From NCBI RefSeq assembly GCF_020991085.1, contig NZ_CP087719.1, forward strand, positions 248,001-312,000: a stretch of 64,000 bases of DNA, read 5' to 3'. How positions within the stretch are numbered: the first letter of the stretch is position 1; each line of letters opens with the position of its first letter. The notes beneath the pieces were generated by a model. The model did no database searches. It saw nothing but the letters and a program-made list of their open reading frames with translations, and was not told the DNA's origin. This DNA is from Roseomonas sp. OT10. GTDB taxonomy: Bacteria > Pseudomonadota > Alphaproteobacteria > Acetobacterales > Acetobacteraceae. The translations under genes were made by a program, and so were the position numbers. Shown one piece after another: positions 26,394 to 36,307 of this stretch.

Positions 26394-27596
26394 ATGCCGG
26401 CTTTCCGCACCCTCGACGACCTTGATGCCCAGGGCCAGCGCGTGCTGCTGCGCGCCGACCTGAACGTGCCGGTGCGCGACGGGCAGATCAGCGACTTCAC
26501 CCGCATCGAGCGCCTCTGCCCCACGATCAAGGAGCTGTCCGACAAGGGCGCGAAGGTCATCATCTGCTCCCACTTCGACCGGCCCAAGGGCAAGGTCGTG
26601 CCGGAGATGTCGCTCAAGCCGCTGGCCGCCGCGCTGGAGAAGGCGCTGAACAAGCCGGTTGCCTTCGCGGACGACTGCGTCGGCCCGGTGGCCGAGGCCG
26701 CGGTCGCGAAGCTCGCCGACGGCGACATCCTGCTGCTGGAGAACACCCGCTTCCACGCGGGCGAGGAGAAGAACGACCCCGCGCTCGCCCAGGGCCTGGC
26801 GAAGCTCGCCGACGTTTACGTGAACGACGCCTTCTCCGCCGCGCACCGCGCCCATGCCTCGACCGAGGGCGTGGCCAGGCTCCTCCCCGCCTATGCCGGC
26901 CGGCTGATGCAGCAGGAGCTGGAGGCGCTGGACGCGGCGCTCGGCACCCCCTCGCGCCCCGTCGTCGCCATCGTCGGCGGCGCCAAGGTCTCCACCAAGC
27001 TCGACCTGATCGGCAACCTGTCGAGGAAGGTGGACGTGCTGGTGATCGGCGGCGCCATGGCCAACACCTTCCTCGCTGCCCAGGGCTATTCCGTCGGCAA
27101 GTCCCTCCAGGAGGCGGAGATGCACGAGACCGCCCTGCGGATGCTGGAGGAGGCGAAGGCCGCCAACTGCAAGGTGCTGCTCCCGGTCGATCTCGTCGTG
27201 GCGTCCGAGTTCAAGCCCAACCCCGCCACCCGCACCGTCGCCATCGACAGCGTGCCCGCCGACATGATGGCGCTCGACGTGGGGCCGGAGACGGTGGAGG
27301 CGATCGAGGCGGAGCTGCGCAAGGCCTCCACCCTGGTCTGGAACGGCCCGCTCGGCGCCTTCGAGACCCCGCCCTTCGACACCGCCACCGTCGCCGTGGC
27401 GCAGACCGTCGCCTCGCTCGGCACCTCCGCCGGGCTGAAGTCCATCGGCGGCGGCGGCGACACCGTCTCCGCCCTGCGCCACGCGGGCGTCCTCGACCGC
27501 ATGACCTATGTCTCCACTGCCGGCGGCGCCTTCCTGGAATGGCTGGAGGGCAAGACCCTGCCGGGCGTCGCGGCGCTGGAAGCGGCGGTGGGGTAG
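26394..27596 (+). CDS. pgk: Phosphoglycerate kinase
   Basis: 400 residues. Substrate-binding [19 protein letters not shown] near residue 20, [21 protein letters not shown], the hinge [12 protein letters not shown], nucleotide-binding [13 protein letters not shown], and [13 protein letters not shown] at the end. Interconverts 1,3-bisphosphoglycerate and 3-phosphoglycerate with ADP/ATP, using the product of gap upstream. ATG 26394 was chosen because the family starts with this short FRTLDDLD phrase; codons upstream run into the island. It must have its own promoter because the island genes next to it point the other way. Confidence 0.96.
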   Translation: MPAFRTLDDLDAQGQRVLLRADLNVPVRDGQISDFTRIERLCPTIKELSDKGAKVIICSHFDRPKGKVVPEMSLKPLAAALEKALNKPVAFADDCVGPVAEAAVAKLADGDILLLENTRFHAGEEKNDPALAQGLAKLADVYVNDAFSAAHRAHASTEGVARLLPAYAGRLMQQELEALDAALGTPSRPVVAIVGGAKVSTKLDLIGNLSRKVDVLVIGGAMANTFLAAQGYSVGKSLQEAEMHETALRMLEEAKAANCKVLLPVDLVVASEFKPNPATRTVAIDSVPADMMALDVGPETVEAIEAELRKASTLVWNGPLGAFETPPFDTATVAVAQTVASLGTSAGLKSIGGGGDTVSALRHAGVLDRMTYVSTAGGAFLEWLEGKTLPGVAALEAAVG

Positions 27597-27728
27597 CGCC
27601 GCTGTCCACCCGGGGGAAGGCGCCGCCGGGCGTCGGGGCGGCGTCTCGGCCCCCCCGATTCCCGCTCTCCGCCGGGACCGAGGGTCCACACGGGCTCGGG
27701 GCTGACTCCCCGGCGGCTCGTGTCGTCC

Positions 27729-28154
27729 TGATAATGCCGATGGCGGAATGGCCTGACCCGTGGCGCTGTCGTGGTCGGGCGTCGGACCGGGAGGGGACGC
27801 CGTCCCCTCCCAGACCCTCCCCTGCCGGGGCCACAAGCGGGCCCCGGTTCCCGCTGGGAGTCTGGTGCTTCGTGGCTGCCGTCAGCCTGCGGGCTGAACC
27901 CTGACGGCGCGCGGACAGGCGGGACTCCGAAAAAGGTTCAGAGCGCGTCAGCGAGAACGGACACCGTACCCGCCGAGGAGCATGGCTCCTCGGCGCCTTG
28001 ACCCCGTCGCAGGCTGTCCCGCGGCAGCGCCCTTTGGGTCCAGGGCCCGCAGGGTCCTGGCGGAGTGGGGGTACGGGGGCGAGGCAGAGCCTTGCCCCCG
28101 GGCCACGCGCGCGGCCCGTGCCGGCACGGACCAGGGCGTCCCGCCGTTCGTATA
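27729..28154 (+). repeat. 420-bp interspersed hairpin repeat, copy C
   Basis: Same orientation as copies B and D. The only copy between tandem genes: pgk upstream and lpd downstream, both on the plus strand. Its left end starts TGATAATGCCGATGGCGG and its right end, inward, TATACGAACGGCGGGAC. The GCCGAGGAG/CTCCTCGGC stem (27976-27998) and both flanking palindromes are intact. The bases 27597-27728 are GC-rich with short inverted repeats only; 28155-28390 contains the lpd leader with no clear element. Confidence 0.83.
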
Positions 28155-28390
28155 CTGCTTTCGGGCACCCCCCCCCGGCATGGCCTTACGGGCTGGCTCG
28201 CCCTGGAAGGTCCGATATCCGGCGGGGTTCGGGGCCAGTCCGTGGCCCTGGCGAAGGGGTTCGCGGGGGAGGCGGGGCCCCTAACGGGGGCTGGCGCCCG
28301 CCATGGCGCTCGCTTGCGGACTTCAATCCGCAGGGCTGCCCTGCTAACCCGGGCGGGCTTTCCCGTACGGCACAGGACCATATCCGCATC

Positions 28391-29782
28391 ATGTCCGAGA
28401 GCTTCGACCTCATCGTCATCGGCGCCGGCCCCGGCGGCTATGTCTGCGCCATCCGCGCCGCGCAGCTCGGCATGAAGGTGGCCTGCGTGGAGAAGCGCGA
28501 CACGCTGGGCGGCACCTGCCTGAACATCGGCTGCATCCCCTCCAAGGCGCTGCTGCAATCCTCCGAGAATTACGAGGAGGCGGCGCACCACTTCGCCGAG
28601 CACGGCATCGGCGTCGGCCAGCTCACCCTGGACCTGGCCCGCATGCAGGCCCGCAAGGGCGAGGTGGTGGGCGCCAACGTCAAGGGCGTCGAGTTCCTGT
28701 TCAAGAAGAACAAGGTCACCTGGTTGAAGGGCGCCGGGAAGATCGTCTCGGCCGGCAAGGTCGAGGTCGAGGGCACGACCTACGAGACGAAGGCCATCGT
28801 CATCGCCTCCGGCTCCGACAGCACCCCGCTGCGCGGCGTCGAGGTGGACGAGGCGCAGATCGTCACCTCCACCGGCGCGCTGGAGCTGGAGAAGGTTCCG
28901 GGCCATCTGGTCGTCATCGGCGGCGGTGTGATCGGGCTGGAGCTGGGCTCCGTCTGGCGCCGCCTGGGCGCGGAGGTGACGGTGATCGAGTTCCTCGACC
29001 GCCTCGTCCCCGGCATGGATGGCGAGATCGCCAAGCAGTCCGAGCGCGTGCTGTCCAAGCAGGGGATCAAGTTCCGGCTGAAGTCCAAGGTCACCGGCGC
29101 GACCAAGTCCGCCGAGGGCGTGACCCTGACGGTCGAGCCCGCCGCCGGCGGCGCGGCCGAGGAGCTGAAGGCGGACATCGTCCTGCTGGCCATCGGCCGC
29201 CGCCCCTATGTCGAGGGGCTGGGGCTGGACGCGGCGGGCGTGGCGCTGGACGAGCGCGGCCGGGTCAAGGTGGACGGCCACTACGCCACCAACGTCCCCG
29301 GCATCTACGCCATCGGCGACGTGATCGCCGGCCCGATGCTGGCCCACAAGGCCGAGGAGGAGGGCGTCGCGGTGGCCGAGATCCTGGCCGGGCAGCATGG
29401 CCACGTGAACTACGGCGCCATCCCGGGCGTGGTCTACACTTGGCCGGAGGTCGCCTCGGTCGGCGAGACGGAGGAGCAGCTGAAGGAGCGCGGGCAGGCC
29501 TACAAGGTCGGCAAGTTCCCCTTCACCGCCAACGGCCGCGCCCGCGCCATGGGCTCCACGGACGGCTTCGTGAAGATCCTGGCCGACAAGGAGACGGACC
29601 GGGTCCTGGGCGCGCACATCATCGGCCCGGATGCCGGCACGCTGATCGCCGAGCTGGTGATGGCGATCGAGTTCGGCGCCTCGGCCGAGGATGTCGCTCG
29701 CACCTGCCACGCCCACCCCTCGCTGAACGAGGCGGTGAAGGAGGCGGCGCTGGCCGTGGACGGGCGCGCCCTGCATATCTGA
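28391..29782 (+). CDS. lpdA: Dihydrolipoyl dehydrogenase (E3)
   Basis: 463 residues. FAD motif VIGAGPGGYVCAIRAAQLG at 10-28, redox-active disulphide C43-C48 in TLGGTCLNIGCIPSKALL, NAD motif VIGGGVIGLELGSVWRRLG, second FAD block NVPGIYAIGDVIAGPML, and catalytic His-Glu in HAHPSLNEAVKEAAL. Reoxidises dihydrolipoyl groups of pyruvate or 2-oxoglutarate dehydrogenase and the glycine cleavage system. No lipoyl domain is fused and the other complex subunits are not in the window. The in-frame extension upstream runs through repeat C and is not coding. Confidence 0.96.
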   Translation: MSESFDLIVIGAGPGGYVCAIRAAQLGMKVACVEKRDTLGGTCLNIGCIPSKALLQSSENYEEAAHHFAEHGIGVGQLTLDLARMQARKGEVVGANVKGVEFLFKKNKVTWLKGAGKIVSAGKVEVEGTTYETKAIVIASGSDSTPLRGVEVDEAQIVTSTGALELEKVPGHLVVIGGGVIGLELGSVWRRLGAEVTVIEFLDRLVPGMDGEIAKQSERVLSKQGIKFRLKSKVTGATKSAEGVTLTVEPAAGGAAEELKADIVLLAIGRRPYVEGLGLDAAGVALDERGRVKVDGHYATNVPGIYAIGDVIAGPMLAHKAEEEGVAVAEILAGQHGHVNYGAIPGVVYTWPEVASVGETEEQLKERGQAYKVGKFPFTANGRARAMGSTDGFVKILADKETDRVLGAHIIGPDAGTLIAELVMAIEFGASAEDVARTCHAHPSLNEAVKEAALAVDGRALHI

Positions 29783-29881
29783 CGCGCCACGCCGGCGGGG
29801 CGGCCGCCCCGTCCCGCCGGCGCCGTTGCGGCGGGCGATGGAATCGCCTGGAATTCCGGGGCTGGCCTCTGCCCCAATGTC

Positions 29882-29991
29882 TGCGAACCGTTCGCAACCT
29901 ATTGGAAGCCTTCGACAAGCGCGGCCGTATCGCGCTTGACAAGACGGGGCCGCCTCCGCATCTGGACGATACCGGACCGCGCTGGTCCGGT
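29882..29991 (+). promoter_or_regulatory. Candidate regulatory region of the SUF operon (two inverted repeats and an ICE-like core)
   Basis: TGCGAA-CCG-TTCGCA (29882-29896) is a perfect inverted repeat. Seven bases on, TTGGAAGCCTTCGAC carries the GAA-N3-TTC core of Irr iron-control elements (29905-29913). TTGACA at 29936-29941 could be a -35 element, though no good -10 is visible at normal spacing. ACCGGACC-GCGCT-GGTCCGGT (29971-29991) is a second inverted repeat just before the regulator gene, suitable for the Rrf2 protein itself. Iron and cluster status are the expected signals. Confidence 0.4.
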
Positions 29992-30024
29992 TTAGCGCTT
30001 CCAGCCCCGGGGGACCTCGCCGCC

Positions 30025-30555
30025 GTGCTGCGCCTGTCGAAAATGACCGATTACGCGGTCGCCGTCCTGGCCCGCTTGGGAGAGGCCCGCCCGGGGGACG
30101 GCCAGGCGGGGGAAAGCCGGTCCGGCGAGAGGCAGGACGCGCTCCGCACGGCCCCGGACCTCGCCGCCGCCACGGGCCTGGGCGAGCCGACCGTCGCCAA
30201 GATCCTCAAGATGCTCTCCCAGGCCTGCCTGGTCGAGGGGCTGCGCGGCGCCCGCGGCGGCTATCGCCTGACCCGCCCGCTGGACCGGATCGCGGTGGCG
30301 GAGGTGATCGTCGCCATGGACGGCCCCATCGCGCTCACCGCCTGCGTCGATGGCGCCAGCGGCGCCTGCGACGCGGAGGCGCTGTGCCCCGTGCGCGGCC
30401 GCTGGGACCCGGTGAACGACGCCATCCGCCACGCCCTGTCCGGCATCACCCTGGCCGACCTGTCCGGCCCGACCTGTCACGCCCATCACGCCGCCGCCCC
30501 TGTCGCGGAGGCCGTCGTCCCGGCCCGCGCGCCGGCCGTCGCGGCCGCCGAGTAG
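30025..30555 (+). CDS. Rrf2-family SUF operon regulator
   Basis: 176 residues from GTG 30025, giving the standard [19 protein letters not shown] start. The helix-turn-helix is [21 protein letters not shown] and the wing [14 protein letters not shown]. Three cysteines follow in [17 protein letters not shown], the position where Rrf2 proteins such as IscR bind an Fe-S cluster. An insert of about 25 polar residues after the first helix ([18 protein letters not shown]) and an alanine-rich tail are unusual. It is the first gene of the SUF operon, 10 bases before sufB, and probably represses it when clusters are plentiful. Confidence 0.9.
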   Translation: MLRLSKMTDYAVAVLARLGEARPGDGQAGESRSGERQDALRTAPDLAAATGLGEPTVAKILKMLSQACLVEGLRGARGGYRLTRPLDRIAVAEVIVAMDGPIALTACVDGASGACDAEALCPVRGRWDPVNDAIRHALSGITLADLSGPTCHAHHAAAPVAEAVVPARAPAVAAAE

Positions 30556-30565
30556 AGGACCCCGC

Positions 30566-32062
30566 ATGCCCGCCGTCGCCGAGACGATCGACGCCGTCCA
30601 GTCCGTCACCCAGAGCACCTACAAGTGGGGCTTCGAGACGGATATCGAGATGGAGATGGCCCCGAAGGGGCTGAACGAGGATATCGTCCGCTTCATCAGC
30701 GCGAAGAAGAACGAGCCGGAATGGCTGCTCGAATGGCGCCTGAAGGCCTTCCGCCTGTGGCAGACCATGGAGGAGCCGCGCTGGCCGGCGGTGAGCTATC
30801 CGCCGATCGACTACCAGGACGCCTACTACTACGCTGCGCCGAAGCAGAAGCAGGGACCGAAGTCGCTCGACGAGGTCGATCCCGAGCTGCTGAAGACCTA
30901 TGCGAAGCTGGGCATCCCGCTGAAGGAGCAGGCCATCCTGGCCGGCGTCGAGGGCGCGGGCGAGAGCCCGGCCGAGGCGCGCATGCCCGTCGCGGTGGAT
31001 GCGGTGTTCGACAGCGTCTCCGTCGCCACCTCCTACAAGGAGCGGCTGGCGAAGGAGGGCATCATCTTCTGCGCCATCTCCGAGGCGGTGCAGGAGCACC
31101 CGGAGTTGGTGCGCCAGTACCTGGGCAGCGTGGTGCCGCAGGGCGACAACTTCTTCGCTGCCCTCAACAGCGCGGTCTTCACCGATGGCAGCTTCGTCTA
31201 CATCCCCAAGGGCGTCCGCTGCCCGATGGAGCTGTCCACCTACTTCCGCATCAACGCCAAGAGCACCGGCCAGTTCGAGCGGACGCTGATCATCGCCGAG
31301 GAGGGCAGCACCGTCTCCTACCTGGAGGGCTGCACCGCGCCGCAGCGCGACGAGAACCAGCTGCACGCCGCGGTGGTGGAGCTGGTCGCTCTGGATGACG
31401 CCAGCATCAAGTATAGCACGGTGCAGAACTGGTACCCGGGCGATGAGAACGGCAAGGGCGGCATCTACAACTTCGTCACCAAGCGCGCCGCCTGCCGCGG
31501 CAAGCGGTCCAAGGTGTCCTGGACCCAGGTGGAGACGGGTTCCGCCATCACCTGGAAGTACCCCTCCTGCATCCTGCAGGGCGACGACAGCGTGGGCGAG
31601 TTCTATTCGGTCGCCATCACCAACAACTGGCAGCAGGCCGATACCGGCACCAAGATGATCCATCTGGGCGCCAACACGAAGTCCACCATCGTCTCCAAGG
31701 GCATCAGCGCGGGTCAGGGGCAGAACACCTATCGCGGCCTGGTGAAGATCAGCCCGAAGGCGCGGAACGCCCGCAACTTTACCCAATGCGACAGCCTGCT
31801 GATCGGCGACCGCTGCGGGGCGCACACCGTGCCCTACATCGAGAACCGCAGCCTGACCGCCAAGGTGGAGCACGAGGCGACGACCAGCCGCATCGCCGAG
31901 GACCAGCTCTTCTACTGCCGCCAGCGCGGCCTCAGCCAGGAGGATGCCGTCGGCCTGATCGTCAACGGCTTCTGCCGCGAGGTGCTGAAGGAGCTGCCGA
32001 TGGAGTTCGCGGTGGAGGCCCAGAAGCTGTTGCAGATCTCGCTCGAAGGGAGCGTCGGCTAA
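30566..32062 (+). CDS. sufB: Fe-S cluster scaffold subunit SufB
   Basis: 498 residues. Starts with the conserved [21 protein letters not shown], continues with [19 protein letters not shown] (VYIPKG here), [20 protein letters not shown], and ends with [19 protein letters not shown]. The invariant cysteine and histidines for cluster assembly are within the beta-helix core (for example in [18 protein letters not shown]). With SufC and SufD it builds new 4Fe-4S clusters from SufS-derived sulfur. Rrf2 regulator precedes it by 10 bases. Confidence 0.97.
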   Translation: MPAVAETIDAVQSVTQSTYKWGFETDIEMEMAPKGLNEDIVRFISAKKNEPEWLLEWRLKAFRLWQTMEEPRWPAVSYPPIDYQDAYYYAAPKQKQGPKSLDEVDPELLKTYAKLGIPLKEQAILAGVEGAGESPAEARMPVAVDAVFDSVSVATSYKERLAKEGIIFCAISEAVQEHPELVRQYLGSVVPQGDNFFAALNSAVFTDGSFVYIPKGVRCPMELSTYFRINAKSTGQFERTLIIAEEGSTVSYLEGCTAPQRDENQLHAAVVELVALDDASIKYSTVQNWYPGDENGKGGIYNFVTKRAACRGKRSKVSWTQVETGSAITWKYPSCILQGDDSVGEFYSVAITNNWQQADTGTKMIHLGANTKSTIVSKGISAGQGQNTYRGLVKISPKARNARNFTQCDSLLIGDRCGAHTVPYIENRSLTAKVEHEATTSRIAEDQLFYCRQRGLSQEDAVGLIVNGFCREVLKELPMEFAVEAQKLLQISLEGSVG

Positions 32063-32066
32063 GACC

Positions 32067-32816
32067 ATGCTGCGTATCGAAGGACTGACCGCCGAGATCG
32101 ACGGCAAGGAGATCCTCAAGGGGATCGACCTGGAGGTGCCGACCGGCGAGGTGCATGCGGTGATGGGGCCGAACGGCTCCGGCAAGTCCACCCTCTCCTA
32201 CGTCCTCGCCGGACGCGAGGGCTACGAGGTCACGGGCGGCACCGCCACCTTCGACGGCGTCGACATCCTGGCGATGGAGCCGGAGGAGCGCGCGGCGGCC
32301 GGGCTGTTCCTGGCCTTCCAGTACCCGGTGGAGCTGCCGGGCGTGGGCAACGCCAACTTCCTGCGCACCGCGCTGAACGCGCTGCGCCGCGGCCGCGGCG
32401 AGCCGGAGCTGGACGCGATGCAGTTCCTCAAGCTGGCGCGCGAGCGCATGCGCGCCCTCTCCATGCCCGAGGACATGCTGAAGCGTGGCGTCAATGTCGG
32501 CTTCTCCGGCGGCGAGAAGAAGCGCAACGAGGTGCTGCAGATGGCCCTGCTGCGCCCGAAGCTCGCCATCCTGGACGAGACGGATTCCGGCCTGGACATC
32601 GACGCGCTGAAGATCGTGGCCGAGGGGGTGAACGCCGCGCGCGGCCCGGACTTCTCCGCCCTCGTCATCACCCACTACCAGCGCCTGCTGGACCATATCG
32701 TGCCCGACCGCGTGCATGTGCTGGCCCATGGCCGCATCGTCACCTCCGGCGGCCCCGAGTTGGCGCACCGGCTGGAGGCCGAGGGCTATGCCGGCGTGCT
32801 GGAGGAGGCCGCGTGA
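32067..32816 (+). CDS. sufC: SUF complex ATPase SufC
   Basis: 249 residues, cytosolic ABC-type ATPase: Walker A GPNGSGKSTLSYVLAG, LFLAFQYPVELPGV in the Q-loop region, signature FSGGEKKRNEVLQM, Walker B LAILDETDSGLDIDALK, and ITHYQRLLDHI. Dimerises on SufB-SufD and drives their rearrangement. 4 bases after sufB; overlaps sufD by ATGA-type 4 bases. Confidence 0.97.
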   Translation: MLRIEGLTAEIDGKEILKGIDLEVPTGEVHAVMGPNGSGKSTLSYVLAGREGYEVTGGTATFDGVDILAMEPEERAAAGLFLAFQYPVELPGVGNANFLRTALNALRRGRGEPELDAMQFLKLARERMRALSMPEDMLKRGVNVGFSGGEKKRNEVLQMALLRPKLAILDETDSGLDIDALKIVAEGVNAARGPDFSALVITHYQRLLDHIVPDRVHVLAHGRIVTSGGPELAHRLEAEGYAGVLEEAA

Positions 32817-34114
32817 GCGCGATCCCCGGCGCGGGCTTTCTCGCCCGCTACGACGGGCTGAAGGACCGGCTGCCCGGCGCCCGCATCCCCGCCATCGCCG
32901 CGCTGCGCGAGGCGGCGGCCGAGGCCTTCGGTGCCGCCGGCCTGCCGACGCGGCGGGTGGAGGCTTGGCGCTACACCGATCTCGGCCCCGTGGCGCGGGA
33001 AGCCTTCCGCGAGCCGCTGTCGCTGGCCGAGGAGTTCCCGGTCCTGCCACCCGCCCGCTGCGCCGCACGCGCGGTCTTCGTGGACGGCCGCTTCCAGCCG
33101 GAGCTGTCCGAGGGGCTGCCGGGCTTCGCCGCGACGCTGGCGGACCGCCTGGCCGAGGTGGCGCCGCTGCTGGCCGCGCCTGGCCCACTGCGCCCGACCG
33201 AGGCGCTGAACGCCCTGCTGTTTGAGGACGGGCTGGTGCTCGACCTCGGCGAGGGCGTGCAGGGCGGGGAAGTGGAGCTGCTCTCGCTTGCCTCCGGGCA
33301 CGCCGTTTCCGGTCAGGGCGCGGCCGTCGCCTTCCACCCGCGCCACGTCGTGCGTCTGGCCAAGGGCGCCTCGCTGACCCTGATCGAGACCTCCACCGGT
33401 CCCGAGGGCAGCCGGCACCTGGCCAACCCCGCCTTCGACATCCACGTCGCGGAGGAGGCGCACATGGTCCATGTCCGCATCCAGCGCGAGCCGGCGACGG
33501 CCTTCCACCTGGGCCATGTCAGCGTCGGCGTGGGCGCGCGCGGCACTTATGACAGCTTCTCGCTGAACGCCGGCGCCCGGGTGGCACGGAGCGAGATGCG
33601 CCTCGCCTTCGCGGGCGACCACGCCCAGGCGCATCTCAACGGCGCGCAGCTCGCGGCGGGCGAGCAGGTCGCCGACATCACCAGCGGCATCGACCACGCG
33701 CATCCGAACTGCGACAGCCGGCAGACGGTGAAGACCGTGCTGGCCGGCCGGGCGCGCGGCGTGTTCCAGGGGAAGATCCTGGTCCGTCGCCCGGCGCAGA
33801 AGACGGACGGCTACCAGATGAACCAGGCTCTGCTGCTTTCCGAGCAGGCGGAGATGGACAGCAAGCCGCAGCTGGAGATCTACGCCGACGACGTGAAGTG
33901 CAGCCACGGCGCGACCGTGGGCGCGCTGGACGAGGGGCAGCTCTTCTACCTGCGCTCGCGCGGCATTCCGGCCGCCCCGGCCCGGGCCATGCTGGTGCGC
34001 GCCTTCCTGGCCGAGGCGATCGAGACGGTGGCCAGCGAGCCCGGCCGCGCCGCGCTGGAGGAGGCGGTGGAGTCCTGGTGGGCCGCGCACGAGACGGTGG
34101 CGGAGGCCGCGTGA
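32813..34114 (+). CDS. sufD: SUF complex subunit SufD
   Basis: 433 residues, GTG start overlapping sufC. N-terminal helical region with the PTRRVEAWRYTDL motif, then a beta-helix core and the C-terminal block CSHGATVGALDEGQLFYLRSRG followed by AFLAEAIETV. The conserved histidine of the SufB-SufD interface lies in the CSHGAT stretch. Partner of SufB and SufC in cluster formation. Its stop overlaps the sufS start (TGATG). Confidence 0.95.
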   Translation: MSAIPGAGFLARYDGLKDRLPGARIPAIAALREAAAEAFGAAGLPTRRVEAWRYTDLGPVAREAFREPLSLAEEFPVLPPARCAARAVFVDGRFQPELSEGLPGFAATLADRLAEVAPLLAAPGPLRPTEALNALLFEDGLVLDLGEGVQGGEVELLSLASGHAVSGQGAAVAFHPRHVVRLAKGASLTLIETSTGPEGSRHLANPAFDIHVAEEAHMVHVRIQREPATAFHLGHVSVGVGARGTYDSFSLNAGARVARSEMRLAFAGDHAQAHLNGAQLAAGEQVADITSGIDHAHPNCDSRQTVKTVLAGRARGVFQGKILVRRPAQKTDGYQMNQALLLSEQAEMDSKPQLEIYADDVKCSHGATVGALDEGQLFYLRSRGIPAAPARAMLVRAFLAEAIETVASEPGRAALEEAVESWWAAHETVAEAA

Positions 34115-35364
34115 TGGACGGCCTCGTCACCCCCGTGCGGCCCGGCTTCGACGTGGCGCGCATCCGACAGGATTTCCCGATCCTGTCCACGACGCATCGC
34201 GGCAAGCCGCTGGTCTTCCTGGATTCCGGCGCCTCGGCGCAGAAGCCGCGTGTGGTGATCGAGGCGATGGTGCGGATGATGGAGACGGCCTATGCCAACG
34301 TCCATCGCGGCGCCTACCACCTGAGCGAGGCGGCGACCGAGGCCTACGAGGCCGCGCGCCGCGCCGCCGCGCGCTTCGTCAACGCGGCCGACGAGCGGGA
34401 GATCGTGCTGACCGGCACGGGCTCCACCCAGGCGATCAACCTCGTCGCGCATTGCTACGGCAAGGTGATGCGCCCGGGGCAGGCGGTGCTGGTGTCCGAG
34501 ATGGAGCACCACGCCAACCTCGTCCCCTGGCAGATGCTGCGCGACGAGCGGGGGATCGAGCTGCGCATCGCCCGCGTGACCGATGCGGGCGAGCTGGACA
34601 TGGCCGATCTGGAGGCGAAGCTCGCCGACGGCAAGGTCGGGCTGGTCGCCGTCACCCACATGTCCAACGTGCTGGGCACGGTGACGCCGGTGGAACGCAT
34701 CGCGGCCCTCGCCCATGCCCATGGCGCGAAGGTGCTGTTCGACGGCAGCCAGGGTGCGGTGCACCGCAAGGTGGACGTGCAGGCGATGGGGGCGGATTTC
34801 TACGTCTTCACCAGCCACAAGCTGTACGGACCGACCGGGCTGGGCGTGCTGTACGGGAAGCTGGAGCTGTTGGAGCGGATGCCGCCCTTCATGGGCGGCG
34901 GCGACATGATCACCGAGGTCTCGCTGGAGCGCTCGCTCTACGCCCCGCCGCCGCTGCGCTTCGAGGCGGGCACGCCGCCGATCGTCGAGGCGATCGGGCT
35001 GCATGCCGCGATCGACTATGTCGAGGCGATCGGCATGGAGGCCATCGAGGCGCATGAGCGCGCGCTGGTGGACCACGCCATGGCGAGGCTCTCCGACCTC
35101 GACGGCGTGACCCTGCTGGGCCGGGCGCAGGACCGCGGCGGGGTCTTCGCCTTCGCGCTGGACAACGCGCACAGCCACGACCTGGCGACCCTGCTCGACC
35201 GCGTCGGCATCTGCGTGCGCTCGGGCCGGCACTGCGCCGAGCCGCTGCATGCGCGCTTCGGCGTGGACAGCACCTGCCGTGCCTCCTTCGGCCTGTACAC
35301 GACGACGGAGGAGATCGACACGCTCGCCGAGGCGCTGGCCCAGGCACGGGAGTTTTTTCGATGA
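34114..35364 (+). CDS. sufS: Cysteine desulfurase SufS
   Basis: 416 residues, PLP fold type I. The PLP lysine is in YVFTSHKLYGPTGLGVLYG; the catalytic cysteine is in CVRSGRHCAEPLHARFG near the C-terminus, with the short loop typical of class II (SufS) enzymes. N-terminal FPILSTTHRGKPLVFLDSGASAQ is standard. Delivers persulfide sulfur to SufU. Overlaps sufD by one base. Confidence 0.96.
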   Translation: MDGLVTPVRPGFDVARIRQDFPILSTTHRGKPLVFLDSGASAQKPRVVIEAMVRMMETAYANVHRGAYHLSEAATEAYEAARRAAARFVNAADEREIVLTGTGSTQAINLVAHCYGKVMRPGQAVLVSEMEHHANLVPWQMLRDERGIELRIARVTDAGELDMADLEAKLADGKVGLVAVTHMSNVLGTVTPVERIAALAHAHGAKVLFDGSQGAVHRKVDVQAMGADFYVFTSHKLYGPTGLGVLYGKLELLERMPPFMGGGDMITEVSLERSLYAPPPLRFEAGTPPIVEAIGLHAAIDYVEAIGMEAIEAHERALVDHAMARLSDLDGVTLLGRAQDRGGVFAFALDNAHSHDLATLLDRVGICVRSGRHCAEPLHARFGVDSTCRASFGLYTTTEEIDTLAEALAQAREFFR

Positions 35365-35388
35365 GCGGGCGATGAAGGCGGGACGCTG

Positions 35389-35862
35389 ATGTTCGACGAC
35401 CTGCGCGACCTCTACCAGGAGGTCATCCTCGACCACGGGCGCAAGCCACGGAACTTCCGCCGGCTCGACGATGCCGACCGCACCGCGCGCGGCGACAACC
35501 CGATGTGCGGCGACCGGATGACGCTCTGGGTGAAGCTGGACGGCGACCGGCTTGCCGACGTCGCCTTCGAGGGCAAGGGCTGCGCCATCTCCATGGCCAG
35601 CGCCTCGCTGATGACGGAGACGGTGCGCGGCAAGACGGAGGCCGAGGCGCATGAGCTGGCGGCGAAGTTCCGCGAGCTGGCGATGACCGGCACCTGCCCG
35701 GATTGCGGGCCGGCGCTGGCCGACGAGATGGAGCGCCTGCAGGTGCTGGGCGGCGTGGCGGAATTCCCCTCCCGGGTGAAGTGCGCGACGCTCGCCTGGC
35801 ACACGCTGAACGCCGCGCTGGACAGCCGGCCGGGCGAGACGAAGGAGGCGAGCAGTGAGTGA
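35389..35862 (+). CDS. sufU: SufU-family sulfur acceptor/scaffold
   Basis: 157 residues. Starts LYQEVILDHGRKPRNFRRL, with cysteines in NPMCGDRMTLWV, FEGKGCAISMASASLM, TGTCPDC and RVKCATLAWHTL. The spacing is SufU-like (an insert with CPDC before the last cysteine) rather than IscU. Accepts sulfur from SufS, using a bound zinc to open the desulfurase site. Overlaps the next gene by 8 bases. Confidence 0.9.
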   Translation: MFDDLRDLYQEVILDHGRKPRNFRRLDDADRTARGDNPMCGDRMTLWVKLDGDRLADVAFEGKGCAISMASASLMTETVRGKTEAEAHELAAKFRELAMTGTCPDCGPALADEMERLQVLGGVAEFPSRVKCATLAWHTLNAALDSRPGETKEASSE

Positions 35863-36295
35863 CGGATCCTCCGAGCCGCGCGTGGAGCGTCCCTTCGGCC
35901 CGCCGCCCTCGGCCCCGAACCGGGCGCCGGACCCCGCGCCCGTCACGGCGGAGCGCCACGGCGTCTGGACGCCGGAGGGCGAGGTGCGGCCGAAGGTGGA
36001 CGAGGAAAAGGTCCTGTCCATGTGCAAGACCGTCTTCGACCCCGAGATCCCGGTGGATATCTACGAGCTGGGGCTGATCTACGCGATCGACATCGAGGAT
36101 GACGGCAAGGTCAAGGTCGAGATGACCCTGACCACCCCCTCCTGCCCCTCGGCACAGGAGCTGCCGAGCCAGGTGGAGGAGGCGATCCGCTTGGTGGACG
36201 GCGTGACGGACGTGAAGGTGGAGGTCGTCTGGGACCCCCCCTGGGACCAGTCGCGCATGAGCGAGGATGCCCGCCTCGCGCTCAACATGTACTGA
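35855..36295 (+). CDS. sufT: SUF-associated DUF59/MIP18-family protein
   Basis: 146 residues from GTG 35855. After a Pro-rich, probably disordered N-terminus of 45 residues comes the DUF59 core: VFDPEIPVDIYELGLIYAI, VEMTLTTPSCPSAQELPSQVE with the reactive cysteine, and VVWDPPWDQSRMSEDARLAL. This is the SUF-system protein (SufT) that helps deliver clusters to target enzymes. Overlaps sufU. Confidence 0.92.
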   Translation: MSDGSSEPRVERPFGPPPSAPNRAPDPAPVTAERHGVWTPEGEVRPKVDEEKVLSMCKTVFDPEIPVDIYELGLIYAIDIEDDGKVKVEMTLTTPSCPSAQELPSQVEEAIRLVDGVTDVKVEVVWDPPWDQSRMSEDARLALNMY

Positions 36296-36307
36296 AAGGG
36301 GGACGCG

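Noticed and set aside
28315-28332. TGCGGA-CTTCAA-TCCGCA stem-loop resembling the anticodon arm of selenocysteine tRNA
   Set aside because: The loop is six rather than seven bases and no acceptor stem, T-arm or GTTCGA sequence is nearby.
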